Shown: one piece after another, positions 20,963 to 28,097 of the stretch
How the letters are laid out: the number at the start of each line of letters is the position of its first letter
How positions within the stretch are numbered: the first letter of the stretch is position 1
Assembly (NCBI GenBank): GCA_051008975.1
Contig: JBPCXA010000025.1
Coordinates: forward strand, 1-39,757
Length of the DNA: 39,757 nucleotides
Direction: 5' to 3'
Origin: Persebacter sp051008975
GTDB taxonomy: Bacteria; Pseudomonadota; Gammaproteobacteria; Tethybacterales; Persebacteraceae
The notes under the pieces: generated by a model
What the model saw: only the letters and a program-made list of their open reading frames with translations
Database searches by the model: none
What the model was told of the DNA's origin: nothing
Translations under genes and position numbers: made by a program

Positions 20963-21211
20963 ATGACCACCACAAAAGTAAACGAGAATGCACTGAAACT
21001 TTCTTCTTACCTTGAGCTATTGACTACCGAACTCATAAGAGACGGTATCCAAAGCGAATACAAGGTCCTTGGTCAAATTTGGTTCTGGATGCAAGAAATC
21101 TGCGGTACGTGTTCACGAGAGCTCGCCACGCGCGTCGCAAAAAGACTCATTCAACAAGTGAAAGTTGCGCGTCTCAAGAATCAGAACATGCTCACGGACG
21201 TGATTCTCTGA
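20963..21211 (+). CDS. small helical protein, paralogue of the next gene
   Basis: 82 residues. The ATG at 20963 is preferred to 20951 because it lines up with the start of the next gene after a shared leader (ACACAATCAC...GAGCAC). YKVLGQIWFWMQEICGTCSR and following ELATRVAKRL parallel YKLARLHGQILAVLRLIYGT, CSVALAKAVAQRI next door. Family unknown. Confidence 0.6.
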   Translation: MTTTKVNENALKLSSYLELLTTELIRDGIQSEYKVLGQIWFWMQEICGTCSRELATRVAKRLIQQVKVARLKNQNMLTDVIL

Positions 21212-21283
21212 AGGGCCGAACGGCAATGTTTTTCAGGCTCAGGCATCAAACCGAGCAAAACACAATCACGTGAGAGCACCACC

Positions 21284-21478
21284 GTGACTAACGCACAACG
21301 TATCGCTCAATTCCTCGACGCTAAAATTGTGGAAATTCGCATGCTTGGCCAGTACAAATTGGCTCGTCTGCATGGACAAATCCTCGCAGTACTACGTCTT
21401 ATCTATGGCACATGCTCTGTAGCACTCGCCAAGGCTGTGGCACAGCGTATATATATGTCAGCCAAAGGATACATCTAA
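21284..21478 (+). CDS. small helical protein, paralogue of the previous gene
   Basis: 64 residues, GTG start with GAGAG about eight bases before it. Shares the GTCS...A..VA.R core and the leader with the gene at 20963. No promoter of the sigma-28-like type is seen in front of it. Confidence 0.6.
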   Translation: MTNAQRIAQFLDAKIVEIRMLGQYKLARLHGQILAVLRLIYGTCSVALAKAVAQRIYMSAKGYI

Positions 21479-21558
21479 CTTGGTGTAACGAATGCAAATA
21501 TGACCACAGTCTAGGTCGACTACTACCGGTTATGCCGGAGGAATCCAGTCTCCATAGT

Positions 21559-21572
21559 GTGACGGGCATCAC
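21559..21572. promoter_or_regulatory. palindromic operator, copy 2
   Basis: GTGACGGGCATCAC, the exact reverse complement of 20881-20894, ten bases before the -35 of the site at 21583. Confidence 0.55.
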
Positions 21573-21582
21573 ATGGGGGGAG

Positions 21583-21609
21583 TACAGTATCCTAGCCATG
21601 AACCGATAA
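21583..21609 (+). promoter_or_regulatory. sigma-28-like promoter
   Basis: TACAGTAT, 11 bases, ACCGATAA. Its -35 resembles that of the site at 12696 on the other arm. The gene starts 42 bases on. Confidence 0.6.
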
Positions 21610-21651
21610 CCAATATATCATAGGCACACACTACTATATGGATACTGACTG

Positions 21652-21993
21652 ATGATTAATAAAGGCACGATGCTCCACATCCAAGCTCTCACAGAAGCGC
21701 AGATTGCGCAACTGAAAACTGCGGAGTGTGTAATGGAGATTGAAGTACCGACTAGTGACGTCGAGGATGCTGAGCTATTGCTTGAAGCGGGAATTGATGT
21801 GGAGATGGACGTGGACGACTGGGCTACAATCGACGTTACGCCAATGACGGTAGACCATGACGTTACTAATGGCATGTGTGAGCTCGTTCAGTATCAAGCA
21901 AAGCAACAAGGCATTACGTATCGACCTATTCCGGTTGCTACTACCTACGATGGCGCTTTGATTGCGATAAAGGACGATACCGTCACTAACTAG
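21652..21993 (+). CDS. hypothetical acidic protein
   Basis: 113 residues, strongly acidic in the middle (VEDAELLLEAGIDVEMDVDD). Small acidic phage proteins sometimes mimic DNA or inhibit host enzymes, but nothing specific is visible here. Start at 21652 or the ATG at 21670. Confidence 0.55.
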   Translation: MINKGTMLHIQALTEAQIAQLKTAECVMEIEVPTSDVEDAELLLEAGIDVEMDVDDWATIDVTPMTVDHDVTNGMCELVQYQAKQQGITYRPIPVATTYDGALIAIKDDTVTN

Positions 21994-22058
21994 TACTGCG
22001 CTGACAGATCGCAATAGCGTGCCGCATCGGTACGCTCGACTCTAGACGGTAGCTTTAG

Positions 22059-22090
22059 AAAAAAAGGGGAGGTACCCCCACCCCCCTTTA
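22059..22090 (-). terminator. GC-rich hairpin with T-run on the minus strand
   Basis: AAAGGGG and CCCCTTT flank a purine/pyrimidine-rich loop; on the minus strand seven T follow. No minus-strand gene is seen upstream, so it may end an antisense RNA or act weakly on the plus strand. The 250 bases from 21994 to 22247 hold no gene. Confidence 0.4.
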
Positions 22091-22247
22091 TTGGGTAATG
22101 TGGGACAGTATATACCCTCTAACGCCCGAGACGCGCATGCGCAGGAAAAGTTCGAGTGATTTGTGAAGTAGACTTGGGAAATAATGAGCGGCATCGAAAA
22201 GAACATGTTATTATAACAAAGTGTACGCGTACTAGAAAGTAGTTTTC

Positions 22248-22910
22248 ATGCTCGATGAGCGTGTCTCTGTCCAAAACACCATCGTCGATTTTGTCGACCG
22301 ACTCTCTTGCGCTTGCGCACTTGAGGATACATTCAATCCTTGGCGAGATGTCTGCGAATTAGACGCAGAGCCCTCTTTAGCCCCTGGCAAACGTGCGCTG
22401 AGGTTACAACAACACCTTACACGCGACGCACGATACATTCTCGTTGGAGAAGCACCAGGTTATCAAGGATGTCGATACTCTGGCATTGCCTTCACCAGTG
22501 AATATCTTCTGATAGAAGGCGCGATTCCTGGAGTGTCGTTAAAAAACCGTATCACTAGTCGTACTCGCGCGATGAAAGAGCCGTCCGCCACTATGGTGTG
22601 GGACACTCTCTATCGTCTTGATATCGCCGACCATACGGTTTTGTGGAACGCCTTCCCGTTTCATCCAAGCAAGCCCAAGACAACGCTATCGAATCGTCCG
22701 CCGTCGGCGGAAGAGTTACACTTTGGAAGACCGGTGCTAGAGGAATTGCTATCTTTTTATCGAACCCCGACAGTGATAGCGGTTGGAAAGAATGCAGCGA
22801 AGAGCCTCGAAGAAGGTGGCATTCCACACAAGGCAGTACGTCATCCGTCGATGGCTGGGAAGCCAGAGTTTGTGAAAGGAATGACATCAATTATAGGAAG
22901 AAATCTATGA
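22248..22910 (+). CDS. uracil-DNA glycosylase superfamily protein
   Basis: 220 residues. VGEAPGYQGCRYSGIAFTSE (about residues 66-85) is the water-activating and uracil-binding motif of the superfamily; NAFPFHP (138-144) and the C-terminal HPS within VRHPSMAGK (about 196-204) complete the active site. The enzyme removes uracil from DNA. In a phage it may protect DNA or act on host DNA. It overlaps the next gene by four bases. Confidence 0.85.
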   Translation: MLDERVSVQNTIVDFVDRLSCACALEDTFNPWRDVCELDAEPSLAPGKRALRLQQHLTRDARYILVGEAPGYQGCRYSGIAFTSEYLLIEGAIPGVSLKNRITSRTRAMKEPSATMVWDTLYRLDIADHTVLWNAFPFHPSKPKTTLSNRPPSAEELHFGRPVLEELLSFYRTPTVIAVGKNAAKSLEEGGIPHKAVRHPSMAGKPEFVKGMTSIIGRNL

Positions 22911-23092
22911 TGGATCTCGAGTATTATTGTTATAACGTCGAATACCAGCGTTACCTCGCAAACGAAAAAACTTCGTCGCTCAAGATAAAGGTCAGTTATC
23001 TCGAGCAATGGTTACGCTCCCACAATGTTGATCCAGAACCGATCTACGCAGAGTTGGGAAAGTGTTTCCCGGGGGGATCGCAGCATCGATGA
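22907..23092 (+). CDS. small hypothetical protein
   Basis: 61 residues: MMDLEYYCYNVEYQRYLANE, then a helical part and a C-terminal YAELGKCFPGG. GGAAG lies before the ATG, which overlaps the glycosylase stop (ATGA); its own stop overlaps the next start. Unrecognised; a partner of one of its neighbours is possible. Confidence 0.6.
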   Translation: MMDLEYYCYNVEYQRYLANEKTSSLKIKVSYLEQWLRSHNVDPEPIYAELGKCFPGGSQHR

Positions 23093-23868
23093 AACGTTGT
23101 GTCGATTGTGGTGGTGCGGCCAACTCGCACCCCAACGCAAAGTACTGCGAATTATGTAGCAAAGAACGAAGAAAGAGGCCAAGGTCAACGTTAACACCAA
23201 AACAGCAGCGAGAAGCCATATCGCTTTGCGGAATTCTATCTCGCACAGAGATTGGGAAGAGACTTAATGTATCTAGAGGAAACGTCAATCGCTGCTTCAG
23301 AGCCCATGGTGTCTATGGTCGTTCAGATCAATACAAGCGCGACATTGTAGATGCGGTGCTTTCCACCTATGAGAAACTCGGCAAGATTCGCACGCAAGAG
23401 TTATTTCCAAATGTTAAAATTCGGTCTATTGTTGAGCGCTACAAGGACTATTCTCCGAGACAGATTCGTTGGACTGACAATCAAATCATAGAGGCTGCCA
23501 GAATGGCAGGATTAGTGCGCCACGCTGCACAGGCTAAGTTCTTTAACCGCCCGAATGCGTATGAAGGGAGCATCAAATCGTTCTGGGTAAAACGGATGAA
23601 TTGCTCACCGATATACATCAACGGCATGAGTTCCACGTTGATCTTACAAATCGCTAAACCGGGTGTCCCCGCCATAATCATTAACCATATGAACGCCGGT
23701 TGCCCCCACCCTAAAGTGCTGTGGCTCGATCTAATATATTGGCTGCGTGATGACATCGATCCAGTGGTGCGCCATTCAATCGAAACACTCGCGCAGTTCC
23801 AAGCTTGGCTTCATGGTACACACGATAGTCATAAAATTCGTCAAATGATAGCAGAACGGGAGAATTAG
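23089..23868 (+). CDS. zinc-ribbon and helix-turn-helix protein
   Basis: 259 residues from the ATG at 23089. A Cys4 ribbon (CVDCGG...YCELC, residues 4-25) is followed by a basic linker, an HTH (ILSRTEIGKRLNVSRGNVNR, about 45-64) and a longer region with Trp and His (ending KIRQMIAEREN). The layout recalls DNA-binding parts of homing endonucleases or phage regulators, but I see no nuclease motif. Start chosen by ATGA coupling. Confidence 0.6.
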   Translation: MKRCVDCGGAANSHPNAKYCELCSKERRKRPRSTLTPKQQREAISLCGILSRTEIGKRLNVSRGNVNRCFRAHGVYGRSDQYKRDIVDAVLSTYEKLGKIRTQELFPNVKIRSIVERYKDYSPRQIRWTDNQIIEAARMAGLVRHAAQAKFFNRPNAYEGSIKSFWVKRMNCSPIYINGMSSTLILQIAKPGVPAIIINHMNAGCPHPKVLWLDLIYWLRDDIDPVVRHSIETLAQFQAWLHGTHDSHKIRQMIAEREN

Positions 23869-23911
23869 TGTAATGCGTCCCCTGAATAAATTCAGAGGCT
23901 TTATGGTGCTG

Positions 23912-24943
23912 CTAATGCAGCCCACATTCGGACCCGTTACTCAGGCCCGTAACGGCGTCCGTAGATGCCGCCAATCGAGCGATGTTCGACGCCGCATTGG
24001 CGTCCGCGTGGGCTCGATTGCCACACGTACACGAGAACTGGTGCTTATTTCTTTTGCCCAAAGCGCCGCAGCGACTGCACGTCTGAGAGGTATAGGTGGG
24101 GTCAACAAAGACCACGTCGATACCCGCCGCTTCGGCTTTGTAGACGATATAGTCTTGAAATTGGCGAAACGCCCAACTGTGAAGCCGTGCGCGGACCCGC
24201 TTCCCTGCTTTGATGCGGTTTCGGATATGGGTCAAATCTTCGAGACCCATCACGCCGACGCCTTCCTCTACAGCATGGTCGCCGATACGGCGGCTGATTG
24301 TGTGGTTGATATTGCTCATGCGTCGCGACTCTCGACCAGAGGCGTGCTTCAGTCGTTGTTTAGCCGACTGGCTGCCGTTGGCTTGAAGTCGTTTGCGAAG
24401 TGCAATATGCAGATAGCACTCATGGCGCGTCTGCTCACCCCCAAACATCAGTCCGGTGGACGTACACGCCAACCGATTCTCTCCAACGTCGATGCCCATA
24501 ACCGCGTCATCAGGGCGTTCTGGAGCTTCGGGCATGTCCAAAGCGATATTGAAATACCACACGCCCTTGCGACGGATCAGTTTGGCTTCCTTGATAGCGC
24601 CCACATCCAAGTAGGTGCGTTGGTGCCGTCCGGGCAGCAGAGTGACGACAGCGCGTGGTCCCAGTGTGGTCAAACTCAGGTTGTTACCCCTGATGCGGTA
24701 GGTCCGCTTGTCGTAGTGCACGGCGCCATCGGCCCGGAAGTGGATCAGCGGGACATCACGCCCAAGCGCCTTATAGGCCGCGCAAACGTTGCGCATGGCT
24801 TGACACACCATCTGAGAACCCAGAGTGAAACATTCTCGCAAGTCATAGTACGCCCGGTGATGGAGGTCGTACTTGCGAAAGCAGCGGTTGTCAAATGCAA
24901 TGCGAGCCGCTTCGTTGCACACGCGCGCATACTCACGCTGCAC
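23912..24943 (-). CDS. tnpB: TnpB RNA-guided nuclease
   Basis: 343 residues from the GTG at 24943. The RuvC triad is intact: GIDVGEN (Asp), GLEDL (Glu) and HADANAA (Asp). The zinc ribbon is complete (CSRCG...CTCGN). TnpB uses an omega-RNA transcribed from its own 3' end to cut DNA next to a short motif and so keeps the element in place. The frame is open upstream to the tnpA stop (LLVTDGQSECLEA), and this part looks like normal TnpB N-terminus, so the true start may be a non-standard CTG right after the tnpA stop. Confidence 0.85.
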   Translation of the reverse strand: MQREYARVCNEAARIAFDNRCFRKYDLHHRAYYDLRECFTLGSQMVCQAMRNVCAAYKALGRDVPLIHFRADGAVHYDKRTYRIRGNNLSLTTLGPRAVVTLLPGRHQRTYLDVGAIKEAKLIRRKGVWYFNIALDMPEAPERPDDAVMGIDVGENRLACTSTGLMFGGEQTRHECYLHIALRKRLQANGSQSAKQRLKHASGRESRRMSNINHTISRRIGDHAVEEGVGVMGLEDLTHIRNRIKAGKRVRARLHSWAFRQFQDYIVYKAEAAGIDVVFVDPTYTSQTCSRCGALGKRNKHQFSCTCGNRAHADANAASNIARLAASTDAVTGLSNGSECGLH

Positions 24944-24982
24944 GGCCTCAAGGCACTCGCTTTGCCCATCAGTGACCAGCAG

Positions 24983-25402
24983 CTAGTGCCGTCCTCTGAT
25001 GTGTTCGCTGCGCTCGATGTACCGCTGAATCGTTGCAGCAGCAACATTGCCCGCTGTACTGACAAAGTACGACGGCGACCACAGCCCATCACGCTTAACG
25101 GTGTCCTTGAGTCCAGGAAAGTCCGTGAGAAGGCGCCGTGCTGTAGTCCCTTTGAGGATTTTAACGGCATCAGCTACGGCGATGGCTGGCGGAATCGTCA
25201 GAAACAAGTGGATGTGGTCGGGTTGAATCTTTTTGGTGATCACGGGCCACGACCGGTCAGTGCAGATCGCATCGAGCAAGTCATCAAGAGACTGCGAAAC
25301 GTCACCGGACAGTACGCGTCGGCGATATTTTGGGCACCAAATCACATGGTACGCGGTTTGGTAAACACAATTCCTGTTTCTAAGTGTAGCGACCATACCC
25401 AC
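24983..25402 (-). CDS. tnpA: Y1 transposase TnpA (IS200-like)
   Basis: 139 residues, full length. The HUH motif is IHL within QPDHIHLFL (about residues 60-68), and the catalytic tyrosine stands in AATIQRYIERS near the end. It cuts and joins single-stranded ends at the hairpins. The protein ends in the same frame as tnpB, separated by a single TAG. Confidence 0.9.
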   Translation of the reverse strand: MGMVATLRNRNCVYQTAYHVIWCPKYRRRVLSGDVSQSLDDLLDAICTDRSWPVITKKIQPDHIHLFLTIPPAIAVADAVKILKGTTARRLLTDFPGLKDTVKRDGLWSPSYFVSTAGNVAAATIQRYIERSEHIRGRH

Positions 25403-25488
25403 ATGGTATGTGGTGGCGATTGGAAACGCAATATAGGAGCGCGCTTCCTCCCCTGGCTCAAGTCAGAGGTTTCCGCGCGGAGAGTTCT

Positions 25489-25740
25489 ATGACCACAGAT
25501 TTGAAAGTAGTCGATGACGCAAAGAGAGAACTTCAAACGAAAAAAGAGAAATCCGCCGACAACGACGGCATTTTCAATGCGCGTAACGTTTGTGTTAACC
25601 TAGAGGGGTTAATGAGAAAAGTAACAAAAGAAGAATGTACGCCATCCACAGTCAATGCCGCATGTAATTGCGCCGCACGCATCACTGATTTATTGCGTGT
25701 ACATCTAGAGGCGCAACGTCTCAAGAAGAAGGTGAAATAA
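25489..25740 (+). CDS. small hypothetical protein
   Basis: 83 residues, GGAGA five bases before the ATG. A charged N-terminus (KRELQTKKEKSADNDG) and a helical C-terminal half (TPSTVNAACNCAARITDLLR). Such proteins occur beside terminase or sigma-like genes in phages without known function. It is the first gene after the insertion sequence, and its last codons overlap the open frame of the sigma-like protein. Confidence 0.6.
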   Translation: MTTDLKVVDDAKRELQTKKEKSADNDGIFNARNVCVNLEGLMRKVTKEECTPSTVNAACNCAARITDLLRVHLEAQRLKKKVK

Positions 25741-25820
25741 TCGATATTCTTGAGTTTCGCACCAGCGCTACGAGGTTTCTTCGTAGGAAAGGTGTCTACG
25801 ATGAGGATCTCTTATCCGAG

Positions 25821-26246
25821 ATGGTTGTCTATGCCCTAGAACATCCACACAGGCCAATAACAATGAAATACGCCTATCTCAACGCAAAAGACAAGCTCGA
25901 TCCCCGTCGGACCATGCCAGACGGAGAACGTAAACGCATGTCGAAATATACCCGGTCGTTAACCCAGACAGCTGAGGACAAACCCGATCTGATGGACACA
26001 ATCGCCGCAACCGACTCAGACGTAATCATCGAATGGCCAGAAAAGGGTAGTATCCGTGCCATGTGTATGCTACGTCTGGTCTACGGATTCTCGACTAAAG
26101 AGATTGCAATATTATTCGGTGTGACATCGTCACGTGTTAGCGAGCTACTTGCTGGAGGTCGTGCTGAAGTCCACTGTGGAGCTCGTCTACATTATGACAT
26201 GATTTTTGAAGATCTCAGCTATGATGTTTCATGGATTGACATGTAG
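25821..26246 (+). CDS. sigma-factor-like protein
   Basis: 141 residues from the first ATG. The C-terminal part has a helix-turn-helix like sigma region 4 (RLVYGFSTKEIAILFGVTSS followed by RVSELLAGG, about residues 90-118), with the SRVS motif shared with FliA (SRVSQ). The frame stays open upstream to 25689 and the added residues (DILEFRTSATRFLRRKGVYD, EDLLSE) look like the start of sigma region 2, continuing into YALEHPHRPITMKYAYLNAK. No ATG, GTG or TTG is available there; AAGGTG precedes ATA/ATC/ATT codons at 25737-25748. It may direct RNA polymerase to the GCCGATAA sites on both arms. Other readings: an unrelated HTH regulator. Confidence 0.65.
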   Translation: MVVYALEHPHRPITMKYAYLNAKDKLDPRRTMPDGERKRMSKYTRSLTQTAEDKPDLMDTIAATDSDVIIEWPEKGSIRAMCMLRLVYGFSTKEIAILFGVTSSRVSELLAGGRAEVHCGARLHYDMIFEDLSYDVSWIDM

Positions 26247-26266
26247 TTTGTGTGCTACACAACAAT

Positions 26267-26295
26267 AGCAATTGAATTGCTTGCTACATTAGCAA
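26267..26295. promoter_or_regulatory. two perfect 15-bp palindromes sharing one base
   Basis: AGCAATTGAATTGCT (26267-26281) and TTGCTACATTAGCAA (26281-26295). Both are built of AGCAA/TTGCT half-sites. They lie between the sigma-like gene and the next ORF; a regulator binding site is likely. Confidence 0.6.
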
Positions 26296-26323
26296 GAGAA
26301 CACATTGACGAGGACATAGACGA

Positions 26324-26536
26324 TTGACCAAAAAAGAAGCTTTACGCGGAAAGGAAGTGCTCGTGCGTTACGAAGGCGAACTCAGACGCCTTATTATATG
26401 GAAAGCAAGTGGTAAACGTATCGTGGCCTGCCCGCCAGACAGCTACGAGAGATTGGTAAAGGGTTTAGCAGAACCACAGATAAGCTATTCCAGGGAAGAT
26501 GTACTTGATCCTGAAACCAGAGAACCGTTGCTTTGA
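26324..26536 (+). CDS. small hypothetical protein
   Basis: 70 residues with TTG start; GAGG lies ten bases before it. Basic and beta-rich at first (GKEVLVRYEGELRRLIIWKA), with a C-terminal PETREPLL. Unrecognised. It overlaps the next gene by four bases (TTGA). Confidence 0.6.
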   Translation: MTKKEALRGKEVLVRYEGELRRLIIWKASGKRIVACPPDSYERLVKGLAEPQISYSREDVLDPETREPLL

Positions 26537-26733
26537 CGAAATTTCGTGGAGGCCCAGAAAATCATTACGGACTATTTAAAGAATTACGCGTAGGACCTCT
26601 GATGACTACTGTGCCACCCAATTTGACCGACGATGAGTTGGCCGATCTCATAGCGAAATATGAGCGATGGGTCAACTGTGGTCCGTTGAATACATGGAAA
26701 AAGAACGGAGAAGAAGAGAAAAAATCCTTATGA
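26533..26733 (+). CDS. small hypothetical protein
   Basis: 66 residues, TTG start overlapping the upstream stop. Contains LTDDELADLIAKYERWVNCG, a short helical motif. Coupled to its neighbours on both sides. Unrecognised. Confidence 0.6.
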   Translation: MTKFRGGPENHYGLFKELRVGPLMTTVPPNLTDDELADLIAKYERWVNCGPLNTWKKNGEEEKKSL

Positions 26734-26858
26734 GCGTGGCCGTTTCGGACGACTCATACTCTCGAATGACTCTAATGCAAGTGGAGGCCTCGGCTCCTGC
26801 CTCATTCTTGGGACGGTGCGAGCTGCTTTTCCGCTTGACCACATCCCATGTGATTTGA
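26730..26858 (+). CDS. small hypothetical protein
   Basis: 42 residues, MSVAVSDDSYSRMTLMQVEA onward. ATGA coupling upstream, TGATG coupling downstream. Too short to classify. Confidence 0.45.
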   Translation: MSVAVSDDSYSRMTLMQVEASAPASFLGRCELLFRLTTSHVI

Positions 26859-26935
26859 TGACGTCTCCAAAGGGCTTGTTCTGCGATATCCGCAGCCCAG
26901 TCCTCCAGTACCCCACTTCACCGGTCCGCGCGTGA
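26858..26935 (+). CDS. 25-residue coupled ORF
   Basis: MTSPKGLFCDIRSPVLQYPT and five more residues. Supported only by TGATG coupling to the gene before it. Confidence 0.3.
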   Translation: MTSPKGLFCDIRSPVLQYPTSPVRA

Positions 26936-27001
26936 AGGAAAGCCGGCGCTCGTTAAACCATATTTTTAGCCAACGTCGGTTGGCCATTCTCTCATAACCT
27001 T

Positions 27002-27029
27002 TTGATTATTCTGCATCGTCGACTATAAT
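27002..27029 (+). promoter_or_regulatory. sigma-70 promoter giving an almost leaderless mRNA
   Basis: TTGATT, 16 bases, TATAAT. The predicted start of transcription, about seven bases after the -10, is only two to three bases before the ATG at 27039. A hairpin (GCCAAC/GTTGGC, 26969-26984) lies upstream. Confidence 0.6.
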
Positions 27030-27038
27030 AATTACGTT

Positions 27039-27278
27039 ATGTACAACGGAAATTCCCAACCCCGCAAGTACTATTACCAATGCTTCTGCGGCAAGACCCG
27101 CCCAGTCTCGGAGAAAACCCATCTTCATTGGCTCGAAAACGGAGTGCCGATGTGCCGGCCGGACCCAGAATTTAAAGATGGACACAAGACGTGCCTTGGT
27201 GGAAAGATCCCGACTTGCCTAAACAACGATGTGCCGGTCCAGATTGACGCTTTTCCGACGGTAGTCAACACTCGCTAA
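27039..27278 (+). CDS. small Cys-containing protein
   Basis: 79 residues. Cys and His (YYQCFCGK..., HLHWLENGVPMC, HKTCLGG, PTCLN) are spaced as in a small zinc-binding fold. No ribosome-binding site is visible; the promoter directly before it suggests a leaderless mRNA. Unrecognised. Confidence 0.55.
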   Translation: MYNGNSQPRKYYYQCFCGKTRPVSEKTHLHWLENGVPMCRPDPEFKDGHKTCLGGKIPTCLNNDVPVQIDAFPTVVNTR

Positions 27279-27388
27279 CGCAGAACCATGGAAGAACGCA
27301 AGACGAGGATGGAATAACAGCCTTAAAGCCTGGTAGGGGTACGTCACGGTTTTATCGCCCGGAGCTATACTCCCACCAATTAAATGGA

Positions 27389-27640
27389 TTGGCGAAAAAA
27401 GATGGTCCATCGCCGAAAAAAGCCGCAACTAACCGTTATCGAGGGGTCGTTTCGTCCACAGTACGACCAACGAAACTGCCGCACGGAGAGTACGATAAAT
27501 GCCGACGATGGGCTGCAGCAAATTGCAAAGACATCGTAGCGCATAGCCTGTGTGGACTACTTGCTGATTACCGTCATTGGACGCCGAAGCCACCATCTTG
27601 GTGGCAAAAATGGTGGAAAAAGCTTGCATATTTCCGTTAA
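27389..27640 (+). CDS. small basic protein
   Basis: 83 residues, TTG start. A basic N-terminus (AKKDGPSPKKAATNRYRG) and a Trp-rich end (PPSWWQKWWKKLAYFR). No good ribosome-binding site. It overlaps the start of the next gene. Confidence 0.5.
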   Translation: MAKKDGPSPKKAATNRYRGVVSSTVRPTKLPHGEYDKCRRWAAANCKDIVAHSLCGLLADYRHWTPKPPSWWQKWWKKLAYFR

Positions 27641-28097
27641 CCAATCTCGCTCCTGCGGAGGATGTACCTTCTGCTGCGAAATCCTCGAGATTGCTGATAT
27701 CTCACCGCGCCACGAGTTATGTCAGTACGCCGAAGAAGGCGTAGGCTGCACTATCTATACGGATCCTATACGTCCCGATGTTTGCGATGCCTTTTCATGT
27801 CTATGGCTATCGAATACATCCTTGTCCGATCGATTACGCCCCGACAAGAGTCATGTAATGCTACGCGTCTTAAAAACCTTGGAAGTTTATGTTGATCCCG
27901 AATGGCCAGTCGCTTGGCTCTGTGATCCTGCCTTTGCTGGAATTATGCGTCATTACATCGAGCACACTGAAAATCACGTTCTTCTGATTGTTGGCGATCA
28001 CATCACCGAGCTGGCGTCCCCAAACCAGGTGATGGCATTAGAAGAAGAAGAAATGAAAGGCGTTCAAATGAACGGACGAAATATAACCACCCCTTAG
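27624..28097 (+). CDS. YkgJ-like Cys-cluster protein
   Basis: 157 residues from the TTG at 27624 (GGTGGA seven bases upstream). CGGCTFCC near the N-terminus, then CQYAEEGVGC and PDVCDAFSC, is the pattern of the YkgJ/UPF0153 family, which binds zinc or an iron-sulfur centre; the function is unknown. Last gene of the rightward early arm. Confidence 0.7.
   Translation: MHISVNQSRSCGGCTFCCEILEIADISPRHELCQYAEEGVGCTIYTDPIRPDVCDAFSCLWLSNTSLSDRLRPDKSHVMLRVLKTLEVYVDPEWPVAWLCDPAFAGIMRHYIEHTENHVLLIVGDHITELASPNQVMALEEEEMKGVQMNGRNITTP

Larger units (their letters stand above)
23879..25478 (-). mobile_element. complete IS200/IS605-family element with tnpA and tnpB
   Basis: Both genes are on the minus strand. 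The right end is marked by the hairpin 23879-23898 (CCCCTGAA with TTCAGAGG around TAAA), just after tnpB. The left end holds two hairpins, CATACC/GGTATG at about 25413-25430 and the GCGC-bounded structure 25441-25478. The element fits between the stop of one gene (23868) and the ribosome-binding site of the next (25489) without breaking either. Exact ends are uncertain. Confidence 0.8.

Noticed and set aside
23873..25492. 539-codon open frame on the plus strand opposite tnpA and tnpB
   Set aside because: It is the antisense of two recognised genes and has no similarity of its own; the open frame follows from their codon use.
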